A stretch of DNA of 7,444 bases from Candidatus Sigynarchaeota archaeon. Lineage in GTDB: Archaea; Asgardarchaeota; Lokiarchaeia; Sigynarchaeales; Sigynarchaeaceae. Positions 1 to 6,249 of the stretch are shown piece by piece. How positions within the stretch are numbered: the stretch's first letter is position 1; every line of letters begins with the position of its first letter. A model generated the notes under the pieces. That model was not told the origin of the DNA, did no database searches, and worked only from the letters and a program-made list of their open reading frames with translations. The DNA is taken from the NCBI GenBank assembly GCA_030587525.1, contig JAUQYW010000362.1, positions 1 through 7,444 on the forward strand. Direction: 5' to 3'. The position numbers and the translations under genes were made by a program.

Positions 1-805
1 TCCCGTACACGCAAGTTATCCTGTTGGAGCCCGTTCTCACGATCACATCAGTTGCACTATCCTCGTCGATATCACAAGCTGCGAGCGGTGCGATAATAGT
101 GTTTCCCAAAGTCCTACTCCAGAGCACGGATCCGTTCTGCGCATCCAAACAGGTCAACGAACCATTCGTTGAGCCGGCAATGATTTCCGTGATGCCATCA
201 CCATTCGTATCAGTGATTAATGGGGATCTCAGATTCATAGTTGTTGGACTAGACCACCTGATCAAGCCATTATTACCTGAAACGCAGATGATGCAGTTAG
301 TATTCTTGGTCACGATGATTTCCGCTATATCATTTCCATCGATATCCGCTGAAGCAAGAGGCATCTCCAGGTTGGGATTAACAATCTCGGTTCGCCACTT
401 AACCGTATTATTAATTCCTTCTATGCATTGCAAGTAACATTTGGGATAATTAGTATAAAATATGAAAATCTCCAAGGCAGCATCGTGATCCGCTTGGGCT
501 AAGAGAGGCGGCCCGTTTTCAGAATTCTGATACCATTTTATAATACCAATATTAGAAATACAATACATGCCTGGATAAGATTTTATAATGATTTCCTTAT
601 TTCCATCTCCATCCACGTCGCCAATTGCTGGAAGCACATCACCCAAATTTGCATGATTAATCGAACATGTCCAGAGATTCTGACCTGAGGTGCCTGCCGC
701 AGATGATCGTTCTGTATTTGTTTGCGTAACGATAACCATCATGATCACGGCCACGATCGCCACCTTCACGACCACCATTTCCGACCTGCTTCGAGTCCGC
801 TGCAT
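1..805 (-). CDS. Exported FG-GAP/PQQ-like beta-propeller protein, N-terminal part (runs off left edge)
   Basis: An uninterrupted reading frame runs from ATG at 805 to the window edge, 268 codons with no stop. The first ~28 residues are a basic n-region (MQRTRSRSE) followed by a hydrophobic stretch (about residues 10-27), a signal peptide or membrane anchor. Then come repeats of about 40-47 residues with an Asp-rich loop and a hydrophobic strand: DVDGDGNKEIII (63-74), degenerate ADHDAALEIFI (105-115), ADIDGNDIAEIIV (153-165), DTNGDGITEIIAG (199-211), DIDEDSATDVIV (245-256). Each is followed by a blade ending in Trp such as GLIRW or GSVLW. This is the FG-GAP/VCBS calcium-loop pattern mixed with PQQ-type Trp-docking blades. 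Family knowledge suggests an extracellular binding or adhesion protein; ligand unknown. I chose ATG 805 because AGGTG lies 9 bases upstream (815-819) and it supplies the basic n-region; ATG 778 is an alternative. An in-frame TAG at 827-829 bounds the ORF. Confidence 0.85.
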   Translation of the reverse strand, partial: MQRTRSRSEMVVVKVAIVAVIMMVIVTQTNTERSSAAGTSGQNLWTCSINHANLGDVLPAIGDVDGDGNKEIIIKSYPGMYCISNIGIIKWYQNSENGPPLLAQADHDAALEIFIFYTNYPKCYLQCIEGINNTVKWRTEIVNPNLEMPLASADIDGNDIAEIIVTKNTNCIICVSGNNGLIRWSSPTTMNLRSPLITDTNGDGITEIIAGSTNGSLTCLDAQNGSVLWSRTLGNTIIAPLAACDIDEDSATDVIVRTGSNRITCVYG

Positions 806-910
806 GGGATACTGCACCTGATAATACTAACCACTGCAGCTTAGTTGAACCCGCCTTCACTGGGCATGGACATTTAACATGGCAAGGATATTCTGAACAT
901 TAACAACAAT

Positions 911-937
911 GAAAGAGAAAAACAAGAATTAAAATTA
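911..937 (-). terminator. U-rich putative archaeal terminator after the membrane acyltransferase-like gene
   Basis: Just beyond the stop at 953, the minus strand carries successive T-runs (TTTT at 931-934, TTTTT at 918-922) in a pyrimidine-rich stretch without a clear hairpin. This matches intrinsic archaeal termination at oligo-U tracts. The rest of 806-952 holds no gene and no convincing TATA box. Confidence 0.4.
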
Positions 938-952
938 GGAAACAACGTTAGC

Positions 953-2152
953 TCAAAATCTCCAATATATCTTGTGCTGGTCGAGTACCCACGCTAGCAG
1001 CGTGACCGGCACGACCAGCCCCGCGCACAGCACGAGACCGAGCCACGCGGTTGATGGCGTGATGAGATCATACGTCCCGGAATAGAAATAAATCCAATTA
1101 CCCAAGAATCCTATGATATACAAGATCAAGGCATTCCTTCCCAGCGCGGTCAAGTATGGAATCTTGTACTTGAAAAACTGCTCGGCGCAGAAAAACAGCA
1201 CGAGGATGAAGTACACCATGCCGAGCGCGAGTAGGTCCTGGGACACCGAGAGATCCCAGTGCGAAAAGGGGATGAACCAGGCCACCACGAAGCACACGAG
1301 CCACGAGTACACGGCGACGGGCAAGATGCGCCGTTTCATGGACACCGCGACATTTTCCTTATCGAGCCAATCCCAGAAGCATGTGCCAGCGATGGCAAGA
1401 GCCGAGAAGCTCATTGCCTCGAAGGGAATCATGTAATAGTCGAATAACTGGCCGTTTCCCATCCAGGCAATCGGTTCTATGAACGGCGCGTTGTCACGGA
1501 ACACCTCCAGCCCGGGCATTAGGTATAGTGTAGCGTGCAAGGCCATCAACCCGGCTGAAATCAAGAACCGCTTGTCCGGTTTTTTCACGAGCCACGAGGC
1601 GAGGCCCGCGGCCACGGTCCCGATGCCAAGGCGCGTCATGAATCCCTTGTGGCCAAGGAAAATGCTCCGGTAGGTGATAGGCATTCCCGTGAACGAATCG
1701 AAGAACAGCTGCAGCCCCATGAACACGGCCAATCGCAAGAACAAGCGCACGAGGGCCATCCCCGCGCCTTCCTTCTCGGCTCGGGTGCGGAACGAGATCG
1801 GCACGGTCACGCCGACGAGCAGCATGAAGACGCTGGACCCAAGGTCGATCCATGTATACTCGTAATTGCCCGCCTGCAGCCAATTCCACGCCATTTGTGG
1901 CTCGTCCGAGTAAAATATGAAACCGTGCGTGAAAATCGCCGGCACCAGTTTTTTCCAGCCGAGCTGTATCGTGACCCACGCGAACGTGAGACACAGCACC
2001 GCCAACCCGCGCACCTGGTCGATGAACTCGTAACGCTCGTGCTTTCCCCGCGTCCCTTTTTTTCGTCTCGATTCCCACTCGTCGAATGGAATGCCTTGCA
2101 CTTTTATGCCATCGTCTCGCATCATGGTTTGCATTTCCCCGCATATACTCAT
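953..2152 (-). CDS. HGSNAT/NagX-like (DUF5009/COG4299-type) multi-pass membrane acyltransferase family protein
   Basis: This 399-residue protein has a charged cytoplasmic N-terminus (1-44) and about ten hydrophobic segments (roughly 46-63, 103-121, 132-150, 173-189, 196-213, 240-262, 275-294, 306-324, 340-357, 369-389). The first segment starts with the family signature R-Y-x-F-I-D-Q-V-R-G-L (40-50), and DLGSSVFMLLVGVTVPISF (103-121) matches the second-helix block of heparan-alpha-glucosaminide acetyltransferase/NagX relatives; it ends KIYWRF. Known members move acetyl groups from acetyl-CoA across the membrane to amino sugars. Here the residues before Asp103 do not show the usual His-containing HAxWxG-like motif, so acetyltransferase activity is uncertain. 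The start is ATG 2152 with AAGGT 11 bases upstream; Met7, Met10 and Met11 are possible shorter starts. It is probably its own transcription unit, separated from fwdC by 193 bases that include a T-run. Confidence 0.8.
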   Translation of the reverse strand: MSICGEMQTMMRDDGIKVQGIPFDEWESRRKKGTRGKHERYEFIDQVRGLAVLCLTFAWVTIQLGWKKLVPAIFTHGFIFYSDEPQMAWNWLQAGNYEYTWIDLGSSVFMLLVGVTVPISFRTRAEKEGAGMALVRLFLRLAVFMGLQLFFDSFTGMPITYRSIFLGHKGFMTRLGIGTVAAGLASWLVKKPDKRFLISAGLMALHATLYLMPGLEVFRDNAPFIEPIAWMGNGQLFDYYMIPFEAMSFSALAIAGTCFWDWLDKENVAVSMKRRILPVAVYSWLVCFVVAWFIPFSHWDLSVSQDLLALGMVYFILVLFFCAEQFFKYKIPYLTALGRNALILYIIGFLGNWIYFYSGTYDLITPSTAWLGLVLCAGLVVPVTLLAWVLDQHKIYWRF

Positions 2153-2303
2153 GCAACGAGAATACCTTGATCGCCAGCATAGATAAGGGCGTTTCCACCA
2201 AATACGGAAGGATTATACTTTCTTCGATATTAGGACGATGATCCACCGTAAACAGATTGAAAATAAACATTTGGAGTGTAAAAGCTCCCTTCATAAAATA
2301 CAA

Positions 2304-2316
2304 GTGAAAAAAAGGT
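2304..2316 (-). terminator. T7-run putative terminator downstream of fwdC
   Basis: On the minus strand a run of seven T (2307-2313), preceded by AT-rich sequence, begins about 33 bases after the fwdC stop. It fits an archaeal oligo-U terminator closing the polyferredoxin-fwdC unit. The rest of 2153-2345 is AT-rich, with TATA-like stretches at 2334-2342 and around 2213-2220 that could serve the next gene; no coding feature is supported there. Confidence 0.45.
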
Positions 2317-2345
2317 AATTAATACGAGTATTGTTTATATATTGT

Positions 2346-3386
2346 TTATTTTTTGCCTTTCTTGGGCTTTTCTTTCTCATCCTTCTTTGGAGCTTCAGCC
2401 ACGAGTTTTTGCTTGACCGGTTCCGGAGAGGGCTTCACGGCCGCGGGCTTGGTCTCGACCGGCGCGGGTGCTGTCTTCGCTGGCTTTTGCGCCGTCGCCG
2501 CTGGCTTCGCCTCGCTTGCAGGCGGTGGCACGATGGATCGCAAGGCCTGGCGATCGACGACCACGGCTTTCGCGTTCGGGGACTTCAAGTACAGCTTGCC
2601 CTTGCCCCCGATGCCGTTGTCGCCCGTGTACGTGATGAATGGCCCCTTGATTTTCAGCACCGGTATCTCGGGAACTTCGCCATCATCCTTGCTGAACGAT
2701 GCCAAGGCCTCTGTCTTGCCAAGGACGGCGATATCACCGCGGCCCATCTCGCTGCCTGCATTGCCTTCTGCGTTCCCCTCGATGATCATGAAGCCACCGT
2801 GATTGTGGTGCCCCGCGTGGAGCGCCACGTTGCCCTTCACATGGATGAGCGGCTCGCCTTTCTCCTGGGACGCCTTGATGCCGCGCATCCACGCGCCGAT
2901 CTCGAAGCCCGCGTTGCCGTCGACGAAGATCTTCCCTCCTTTCATGCCACGCCATTCCCCGCGATATGCACAGCCGAGATAATCGCCGGCATTGCCCTCG
3001 ATCCACAACTCGCCACCTTCCATTTGACTCGCGGCGTAATGATCTGCGTTGCCGTGGACGACGATCTTCCCGCCTTTCATCATGTCGCCCACGTGCATTC
3101 CCGCGTCGCCGACGATCTCGATCTCGCCTCCGGTCATATTCTCGCCCATGCGGCGCAGCTTTTTTGTCGAGTTTTGAACGACGATTTTCATGGCCTTGGG
3201 TTCAGCGGCAACGGTTCCCGAGATATCGAATACTTTTACAAAATCGTGCGTGATCTTGCCCTCGAACGCCTTCAATTTCTTGATATCATCGATATTCTTG
3301 CCGGCGAGCTTGTCGGGACAGAGCATCTCGACTTCTAGCGGTAATTCCGAATCCATTTTGAGTTTAAACGTGATCGTGTCTACCAT
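2346..3386 (-). CDS. fwdC: Formylmethanofuran dehydrogenase subunit C with Lys/Pro/Ala-rich C-terminal extension
   Basis: FwdC is a structural subunit of the tungsten/molybdenum formylmethanofuran dehydrogenase, which reversibly reduces CO2 to formyl-methanofuran. The 346-residue product shows the right-handed beta-helix repeats of this family (shared with the glutamate synthase GXGXG domain): MTGGEIEIVGDAG (84-96), MKGGKIVVHGNA (103-114), MEGGELWIEGNAGDYLG (122-138), MKGGKIFVDGNAG (148-160), GGFMIIEGNAEGNAG (197-211). The segment YRGEWRGM (141-148) matches the FwdC signature closely. The N-terminal domain (LAGKNIDDIKKLKAFEGK, 27-44) is also typical. FwdC is normally about 270 residues; here residues ~285-346 form an extra Lys/Pro/Ala-rich, probably disordered tail ending in KKGKK. 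The start is ATG 3386, supported by GGAGG at 3398-3402. It lies 34 bases after the upstream polyferredoxin gene, so co-transcription is likely. FwdA, FwdB and FwdD are absent from this window. Confidence 0.92.
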   Translation of the reverse strand: MVDTITFKLKMDSELPLEVEMLCPDKLAGKNIDDIKKLKAFEGKITHDFVKVFDISGTVAAEPKAMKIVVQNSTKKLRRMGENMTGGEIEIVGDAGMHVGDMMKGGKIVVHGNADHYAASQMEGGELWIEGNAGDYLGCAYRGEWRGMKGGKIFVDGNAGFEIGAWMRGIKASQEKGEPLIHVKGNVALHAGHHNHGGFMIIEGNAEGNAGSEMGRGDIAVLGKTEALASFSKDDGEVPEIPVLKIKGPFITYTGDNGIGGKGKLYLKSPNAKAVVVDRQALRSIVPPPASEAKPAATAQKPAKTAPAPVETKPAAVKPSPEPVKQKLVAEAPKKDEKEKPKKGKK

Positions 3387-3420
3387 GATACGCTTTTCCT
3401 CCGCGTCGTGTTCCCCGCGG

Positions 3421-4104
3421 TCATTTCCCGTGGTAATCCATCAACTTTTTCACGATGTTCGGCCAGAACGGGTCGTTAAACTTGCCCTCGTGGGTGATCT
3501 TTTCCCTGAAGATCTTGATAGCGCCGGTCGGGCACGAGAACGCACAGGAGCCACACATGATGCATTTATCCTTGTCGATGACGAATTTCTCTTGTTCCCA
3601 CCCTTCTTTCTTCTGGAACGACAGCGCGCCCGTGGGACAGACGTCGATGCAAGTCCGGCAACCAGATTGGCACGCCTCTTGCGTGTATTCGAGGTGGCCG
3701 TCCATGTATTGGCGTGCCTTCTTTCCGTCCTTGAGCGTGACTTCCTTGGCGACAAGCTTGGGCAACGCTCCTTTGACAGCGAGCTGGAGCTTGTCGAGCG
3801 GTACCTGCTCGCCGTCGATGAAGAGATGGAGAGCATCGTAGGGGCACATGTAGGAGCAAACGCCGCAGTACGAGCATGTCCCCGGCGATAAAACCACGCC
3901 CGCCATGAACTTGCCTTTCCCGGGCTTCTTGATCGATGCGCCGGGTGCACCCTTGGTGATGACATCGTTCGGGCAAGAATTCAAGCACACGCCACAATTG
4001 CGACAGAGTTTCTTGTCAAGCTCAAGCCGCACGTTTCGGACCAAGAAGCGCTTTGCCGCGAACTGCTTGTCATCCGAGATATGGTGTTCCAGTCGTGGAA
4101 ACAT
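3421..4104 (-). CDS. FwdF-like polyferredoxin with four [4Fe-4S] motifs
   Basis: The 227-residue soluble iron-sulfur protein has four cluster motifs: C34/C37/C40/C44, C77/C80/C83/C87, C145/C149/C152/C156 (CxxxCxxCxxxCP spacing) and C181/C184/C187/C191. The cysteines are each followed by Pro as in bacterial-type ferredoxins. It most likely passes electrons to formylmethanofuran dehydrogenase, as FwdF does; classic FwdF carries more clusters and is longer, so this is a shortened relative. It sits directly upstream of fwdC. It is a clear paralogue of the polyferredoxin at 6250-6963: both begin MFPRL, share YMDGHL before cluster 3, and share a PFWP motif near the C-terminus. The shared N-terminus supports ATG 4104. 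Compared with its paralogue it has ten more residues between clusters 1 and 2 (GASIKKPGKGKF, 55-66). Confidence 0.85.
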   Translation of the reverse strand: MFPRLEHHISDDKQFAAKRFLVRNVRLELDKKLCRNCGVCLNSCPNDVITKGAPGASIKKPGKGKFMAGVVLSPGTCSYCGVCSYMCPYDALHLFIDGEQVPLDKLQLAVKGALPKLVAKEVTLKDGKKARQYMDGHLEYTQEACQSGCRTCIDVCPTGALSFQKKEGWEQEKFVIDKDKCIMCGSCAFSCPTGAIKIFREKITHEGKFNDPFWPNIVKKLMDYHGK

Positions 4105-4338
4105 GATTTATCATTTCCAGTTTGAGATGCTTCTAGTATAGTTGCAATCTTTTTGTACCTTTTTTGAGTCCCGTAGAGGTTGGAGAGCCCAAGCTGGATA
4201 TAATAGGTTGCGACGAAATCGCGCGGGTCATCCCGTGCCCAATGCCAGATGAGATGCATTTATTAGACCGTGGTGGTGTCGTAATGGTAGAAACGGGGTC
4301 TACGACATCATTTTCCAGACTTCTGGACATGACTTGGA
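4105..4338. other. Divergent intergenic region between polyferredoxin and DUF4258 gene
   Basis: These 234 bases separate two divergently transcribed genes and should hold both promoters. TATA-like candidates are TATAATA at 4199-4205 (near-symmetrical, so usable in either direction) and ATTTATTA around 4258-4265 for the plus-strand gene. For the polyferredoxin the first would give a leader of about 70 bases. No tRNA, repeat array or convincing gene is seen. Short overlapping frames on both strands exist, but none resembles a known family. Confidence 0.35.
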
Positions 4339-4575
4339 ATGCCAATTACCTATTCAAAATCCGTGCTCAAGCAGATCAAGGGGGAAAAAATCTCCTGGGA
4401 CGAGATCGACTCGGCGCTGGTGACCCCGGATAGCGTGTCCCACGACCACGACGGCAATACCATCGCGCAGAAGCGTGTTGGGCAGAATATCCTGCGCATC
4501 GTTTATAAAATGGATGCAGGATCCAAGAACGTTCTAAAGGCCCACAAGAGCATCATGAACGATCAACGTGCTTGA
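4339..4575 (+). CDS. Small DUF4258-family protein
   Basis: This is the only plus-strand gene, 78 residues. The pattern ISWDEIDSALVTPDSV (18-33), GNTIAQKRVGQNILRIVYK (39-57), VLKAHKS (65-71) matches DUF4258 proteins, with a short alpha-helical start and a beta-hairpin core. DUF4258 is uncharacterised; from memory members are often paired with a DUF2283 protein and suspected to be toxin-antitoxin parts. No DUF2283 partner is visible here. The family's N-terminal His and Arg (HAxxxMxxRxI) appear to be Ser8 and Glu16, so any activity could be altered. ATG 4339 is the likely start because an in-frame TGA lies at 4330-4332. It has no good ribosome-binding site. It converges on the RraA-like gene with 21 bases between stops. 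Confidence 0.7.
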   Translation: MPITYSKSVLKQIKGEKISWDEIDSALVTPDSVSHDHDGNTIAQKRVGQNILRIVYKMDAGSKNVLKAHKSIMNDQRA

Positions 4576-4596
4576 TTCGATCCTGCCCCATGGCGT

Positions 4597-5268
4597 TCAA
4601 GGTAATGGCTTCTCTTGTTCGATGTCCGCGGGGTTGCGTCCTTTTTCGAGTTGCTCGAACCACCACGTGTCGGTCGCGATGATTTCCTTCGCTTTCTTGA
4701 GCACGTCTTCCACGCGATCCCCGGGAACGATCACGACGCCGTTCACGTCGCCGAACACCAGGTCTCCCGGATTGATGATCCGAGCACCGCAAGTCATGGG
4801 CTGGTTCACGTGTTCCAGGTCCACGACCATGCGGCCGCGGATCGACGAGCAGATGATGCCACGGGCGAACATGGGGAACTTGAGCGATGTCACCTGGGCG
4901 ATGTCCCGCACAGGGCCATCGACGAGCCCGCCCCGGAAGCCGAATCCTTGGAGCATGCGGCTCGTGCTCTGTCCCAAACCCGCGGCGATCATCTGGCCGC
5001 TCATATCCACGCACGCGACGGGGAGCTTTGGCACCCCGGCGATGAACTTTGCCATCTTGGACACGATGTCCTTGTCGAGTGGCGCCTCCGACAGCATCAT
5101 CTTCATAATGGCCGCGAACCCGACCATGCGCGCACCAGGCCAGATTGGGCGCATTCCGGGGTCGATGAACCCCGCTGGCAAGCCCATTTCATCCATCGCA
5201 TCGGACACGGCGCACGTGTAGAGTTTTTCATATTCCTCGACGAGTTGCTTCAATTCTTTCAGTTTCAT
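4597..5268 (-). CDS. RraA / HMG-CHA aldolase family protein
   Basis: The 223-residue protein is a full-length member of the RraA-like superfamily (formerly 'dimethylmenaquinone methyltransferase'). This family includes metal-dependent 4-hydroxy-4-methyl-2-oxoglutarate/oxaloacetate aldolases and the RNase E inhibitor RraA. Hallmarks are SDAMDEMG (22-29), the LVDGPVRDI block (115-123) with Arg121-Asp122 as expected substrate/metal ligands, and NPGDLVFGDVNGVVIVPGD (166-184). The acidic residue usual three places after that Asp is Gln125, so the metal site may differ. The final 30 residues (TWWFEQLEKGRNP) are a helical tail typical of the family. The start at ATG 5268 is supported by AGGTG (5276-5280) seven bases upstream. 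The substrate is unknown; an oxoacid aldolase or decarboxylase is the best guess. It is not a known partner of Fwd or Hdr genes. Confidence 0.85.
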   Translation of the reverse strand: MKLKELKQLVEEYEKLYTCAVSDAMDEMGLPAGFIDPGMRPIWPGARMVGFAAIMKMMLSEAPLDKDIVSKMAKFIAGVPKLPVACVDMSGQMIAAGLGQSTSRMLQGFGFRGGLVDGPVRDIAQVTSLKFPMFARGIICSSIRGRMVVDLEHVNQPMTCGARIINPGDLVFGDVNGVVIVPGDRVEDVLKKAKEIIATDTWWFEQLEKGRNPADIEQEKPLP

Positions 5269-5301
5269 GATAATGCACCTAGCTGGATGTTCGTGGGAGA
5301 T

Positions 5302-5313
5302 GTTAAAAATATT
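5302..5313 (-). promoter_or_regulatory. Candidate TATA box for the RraA-like gene
   Basis: On the minus strand the stretch ATATTTTTAACA lies about 34-45 bases before ATG 5268. That would place transcription start near 5281 and give a leader of roughly 13 bases that just includes the AGGTG ribosome-binding site. Co-transcription with the retropepsin-like gene (78-base gap) is an alternative. Confidence 0.35.
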
Positions 5314-5346
5314 ATTAGAAACTTCCAGAGCTTATCCGAAGCAAAG

Positions 5347-6102
5347 TTACAGCTCTGCTTGCTTGAGTAATAATACCTGTTTTTTACCAAGGAAGTAGGC
5401 ATCAAGCTGGTCGAGCAAGTTCCGGCCGATCAGAAACTTGAACGGCAATTCGTCCGGCATCGGGGTGATAATGAATTCGATCTCAAAGGATGTATCCAAT
5501 ATTTTAACAATGCCCTCATAGATCTGGGATTCTAAGATTCCATCCGCGGTCGAGATTTTTTCTTTCCTGCTACTGGTGAAAGAATCGATCGGTAGCACGT
5601 TCTCTTTCATGACGCAAAGTGTGGCAGCAGTGTCGATGGACGCATATAGTGTTTTTTTGTTTTTATCCGAGCACTGGAACTCGATAGGAAGCATCGGAAA
5701 AGAGTGACCTTCGAAAATGCAATATCTCCACGCATGAACGTTGGAAAGGCTCATGAAGACATGTTCTAAAAAAGGCTTCTTTTTGCCATTATATTTCATA
5801 ACGAAAGGCAAATCAGGAAACTTTTGGAGAGCAAGCTCGGCAAGTTCGGACGGGTTATCCCCAACCCCGACGATGGCGCCGTTCACGAAAATGACATACT
5901 TGTCCTTTGGCACGTAATCGGGGATATCCACTTGATCCACGGGTGGCAATGCAGCAATCACTTCATCGATCTTGATTTTTTCCTGGATCATGGAGCGGAC
6001 GACGTCGCTCATGGATTCCCCGCCGATGGTTTCAACGTATTTTTGGAGCTTTTTCTTGTCTTCATCCTTGACATGAATATTGAGCAGCGTCATGGTATTC
6101 AT
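5347..6102 (-). CDS. RHH-DUF5678-retropepsin-like aspartyl protease fusion
   Basis: Three parts are visible in 251 residues. Residues 4-44 look like a ribbon-helix-helix DNA-binding unit: strand TLLNIHV, helix DEDKKKLQKYVE, turn, helix MSDVVRSMIQEKI. Residues ~62-107 (YVPKDKYVIFVNGAIVGVG, then a helix) match DUF5678. Residues ~122-248 resemble a retropepsin-type fold: ASIDTAATLCVM (154-165) at the place of the D[TS]GA active-site loop, a flap-like region (STADGI, 184-189), and FLIGRNLLDQL (223-233) matching the ILGRDFL motif near the C-terminus. The single Asp (Asp157) suggests dimeric action, but DTAA replaces DTGA, so catalysis is uncertain. No signal peptide is seen, so it is cytoplasmic. 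A TATA box ends about 20 bases before ATG 6102, implying a leaderless transcript; Met4 is an alternative start. The role is unknown: a DNA-bound sensor or a protease regulator are possibilities. Confidence 0.7.
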   Translation of the reverse strand: MNTMTLLNIHVKDEDKKKLQKYVETIGGESMSDVVRSMIQEKIKIDEVIAALPPVDQVDIPDYVPKDKYVIFVNGAIVGVGDNPSELAELALQKFPDLPFVMKYNGKKKPFLEHVFMSLSNVHAWRYCIFEGHSFPMLPIEFQCSDKNKKTLYASIDTAATLCVMKENVLPIDSFTSSRKEKISTADGILESQIYEGIVKILDTSFEIEFIITPMPDELPFKFLIGRNLLDQLDAYFLGKKQVLLLKQAEL

Positions 6103-6122
6103 GATCGTATAGCGGATTTAGC

Positions 6123-6130
6123 TATATAAA
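6123..6130 (-). promoter_or_regulatory. Archaeal TATA box, leaderless promoter of the retropepsin-like gene
   Basis: The minus strand reads TTTATATA, a consensus archaeal TATA box, centred about 26 bases from the ATG at 6102. Transcription would therefore start at or next to the start codon. The surrounding gap (6103-6249) is strongly AT-rich, with additional TTTTTAAATA-like (about 6133-6143) and CTATATAA-like (about 6157-6165) stretches and short T-runs that could end the upstream operon. No Shine-Dalgarno sequence precedes the ATG, consistent with a leaderless mRNA. Confidence 0.6.
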
Positions 6131-6249
6131 CATATTTAAAAAGATACATGCGATCTCGTTATATAGATGAGATGTAGAATACTAAACCGAAAGTAATTTT
6201 GAGGCTAATTGAAAAACTTGAAGTGGAAATAGAAGGAGTTGGGATTGTT

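Noticed and set aside
24..437. 137-codon plus-strand ORF at the left edge
   Set aside because: It is antisense to the FG-GAP repeats, starts at TTG, and has no family features.
657..860. 67-codon minus-strand ORF upstream of the propeller gene
   Set aside because: It overlaps the propeller's signal-peptide region in another frame and is Gly/Arg/Asp-rich with no hydrophobic core.
1494..2303. 269-codon minus-strand ORF overlapping the membrane protein gene
   Set aside because: It is an alternative frame of the HGSNAT-like gene: Arg/His/Gly-rich with no domain, while the overlapping frame has clear membrane helices and family motifs.
2331..3338. 335-codon plus-strand ORF antisense to fwdC
   Set aside because: It starts at TTG and gives an Asp/Ala/Arg/Leu-rich product without family features. 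The opposite strand encodes unmistakable FwdC; this is a GC-driven shadow.
3981..4259. Minus-strand ORF whose first ~52 codons lie in the intergenic region upstream of the polyferredoxin
   Set aside because: The intergenic part (WHWARDDPRDF...) has plausible composition, but an in-frame stop lies directly before its ATG, it runs into the polyferredoxin gene out of frame, and it matches no known family. A gene remnant cannot be excluded.
4150..4260. Possible tRNA or structured RNA in the divergent intergenic region
   Set aside because: No T-loop consensus, no acceptor-stem pairing and no anticodon arm could be built on either strand.
4164..4433. Plus-strand ORF overlapping the DUF4258 gene start
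   Set aside because: It uses a TTG start right after a T-run, has no recognised domain, and overlaps the better supported frame of the DUF4258 gene.
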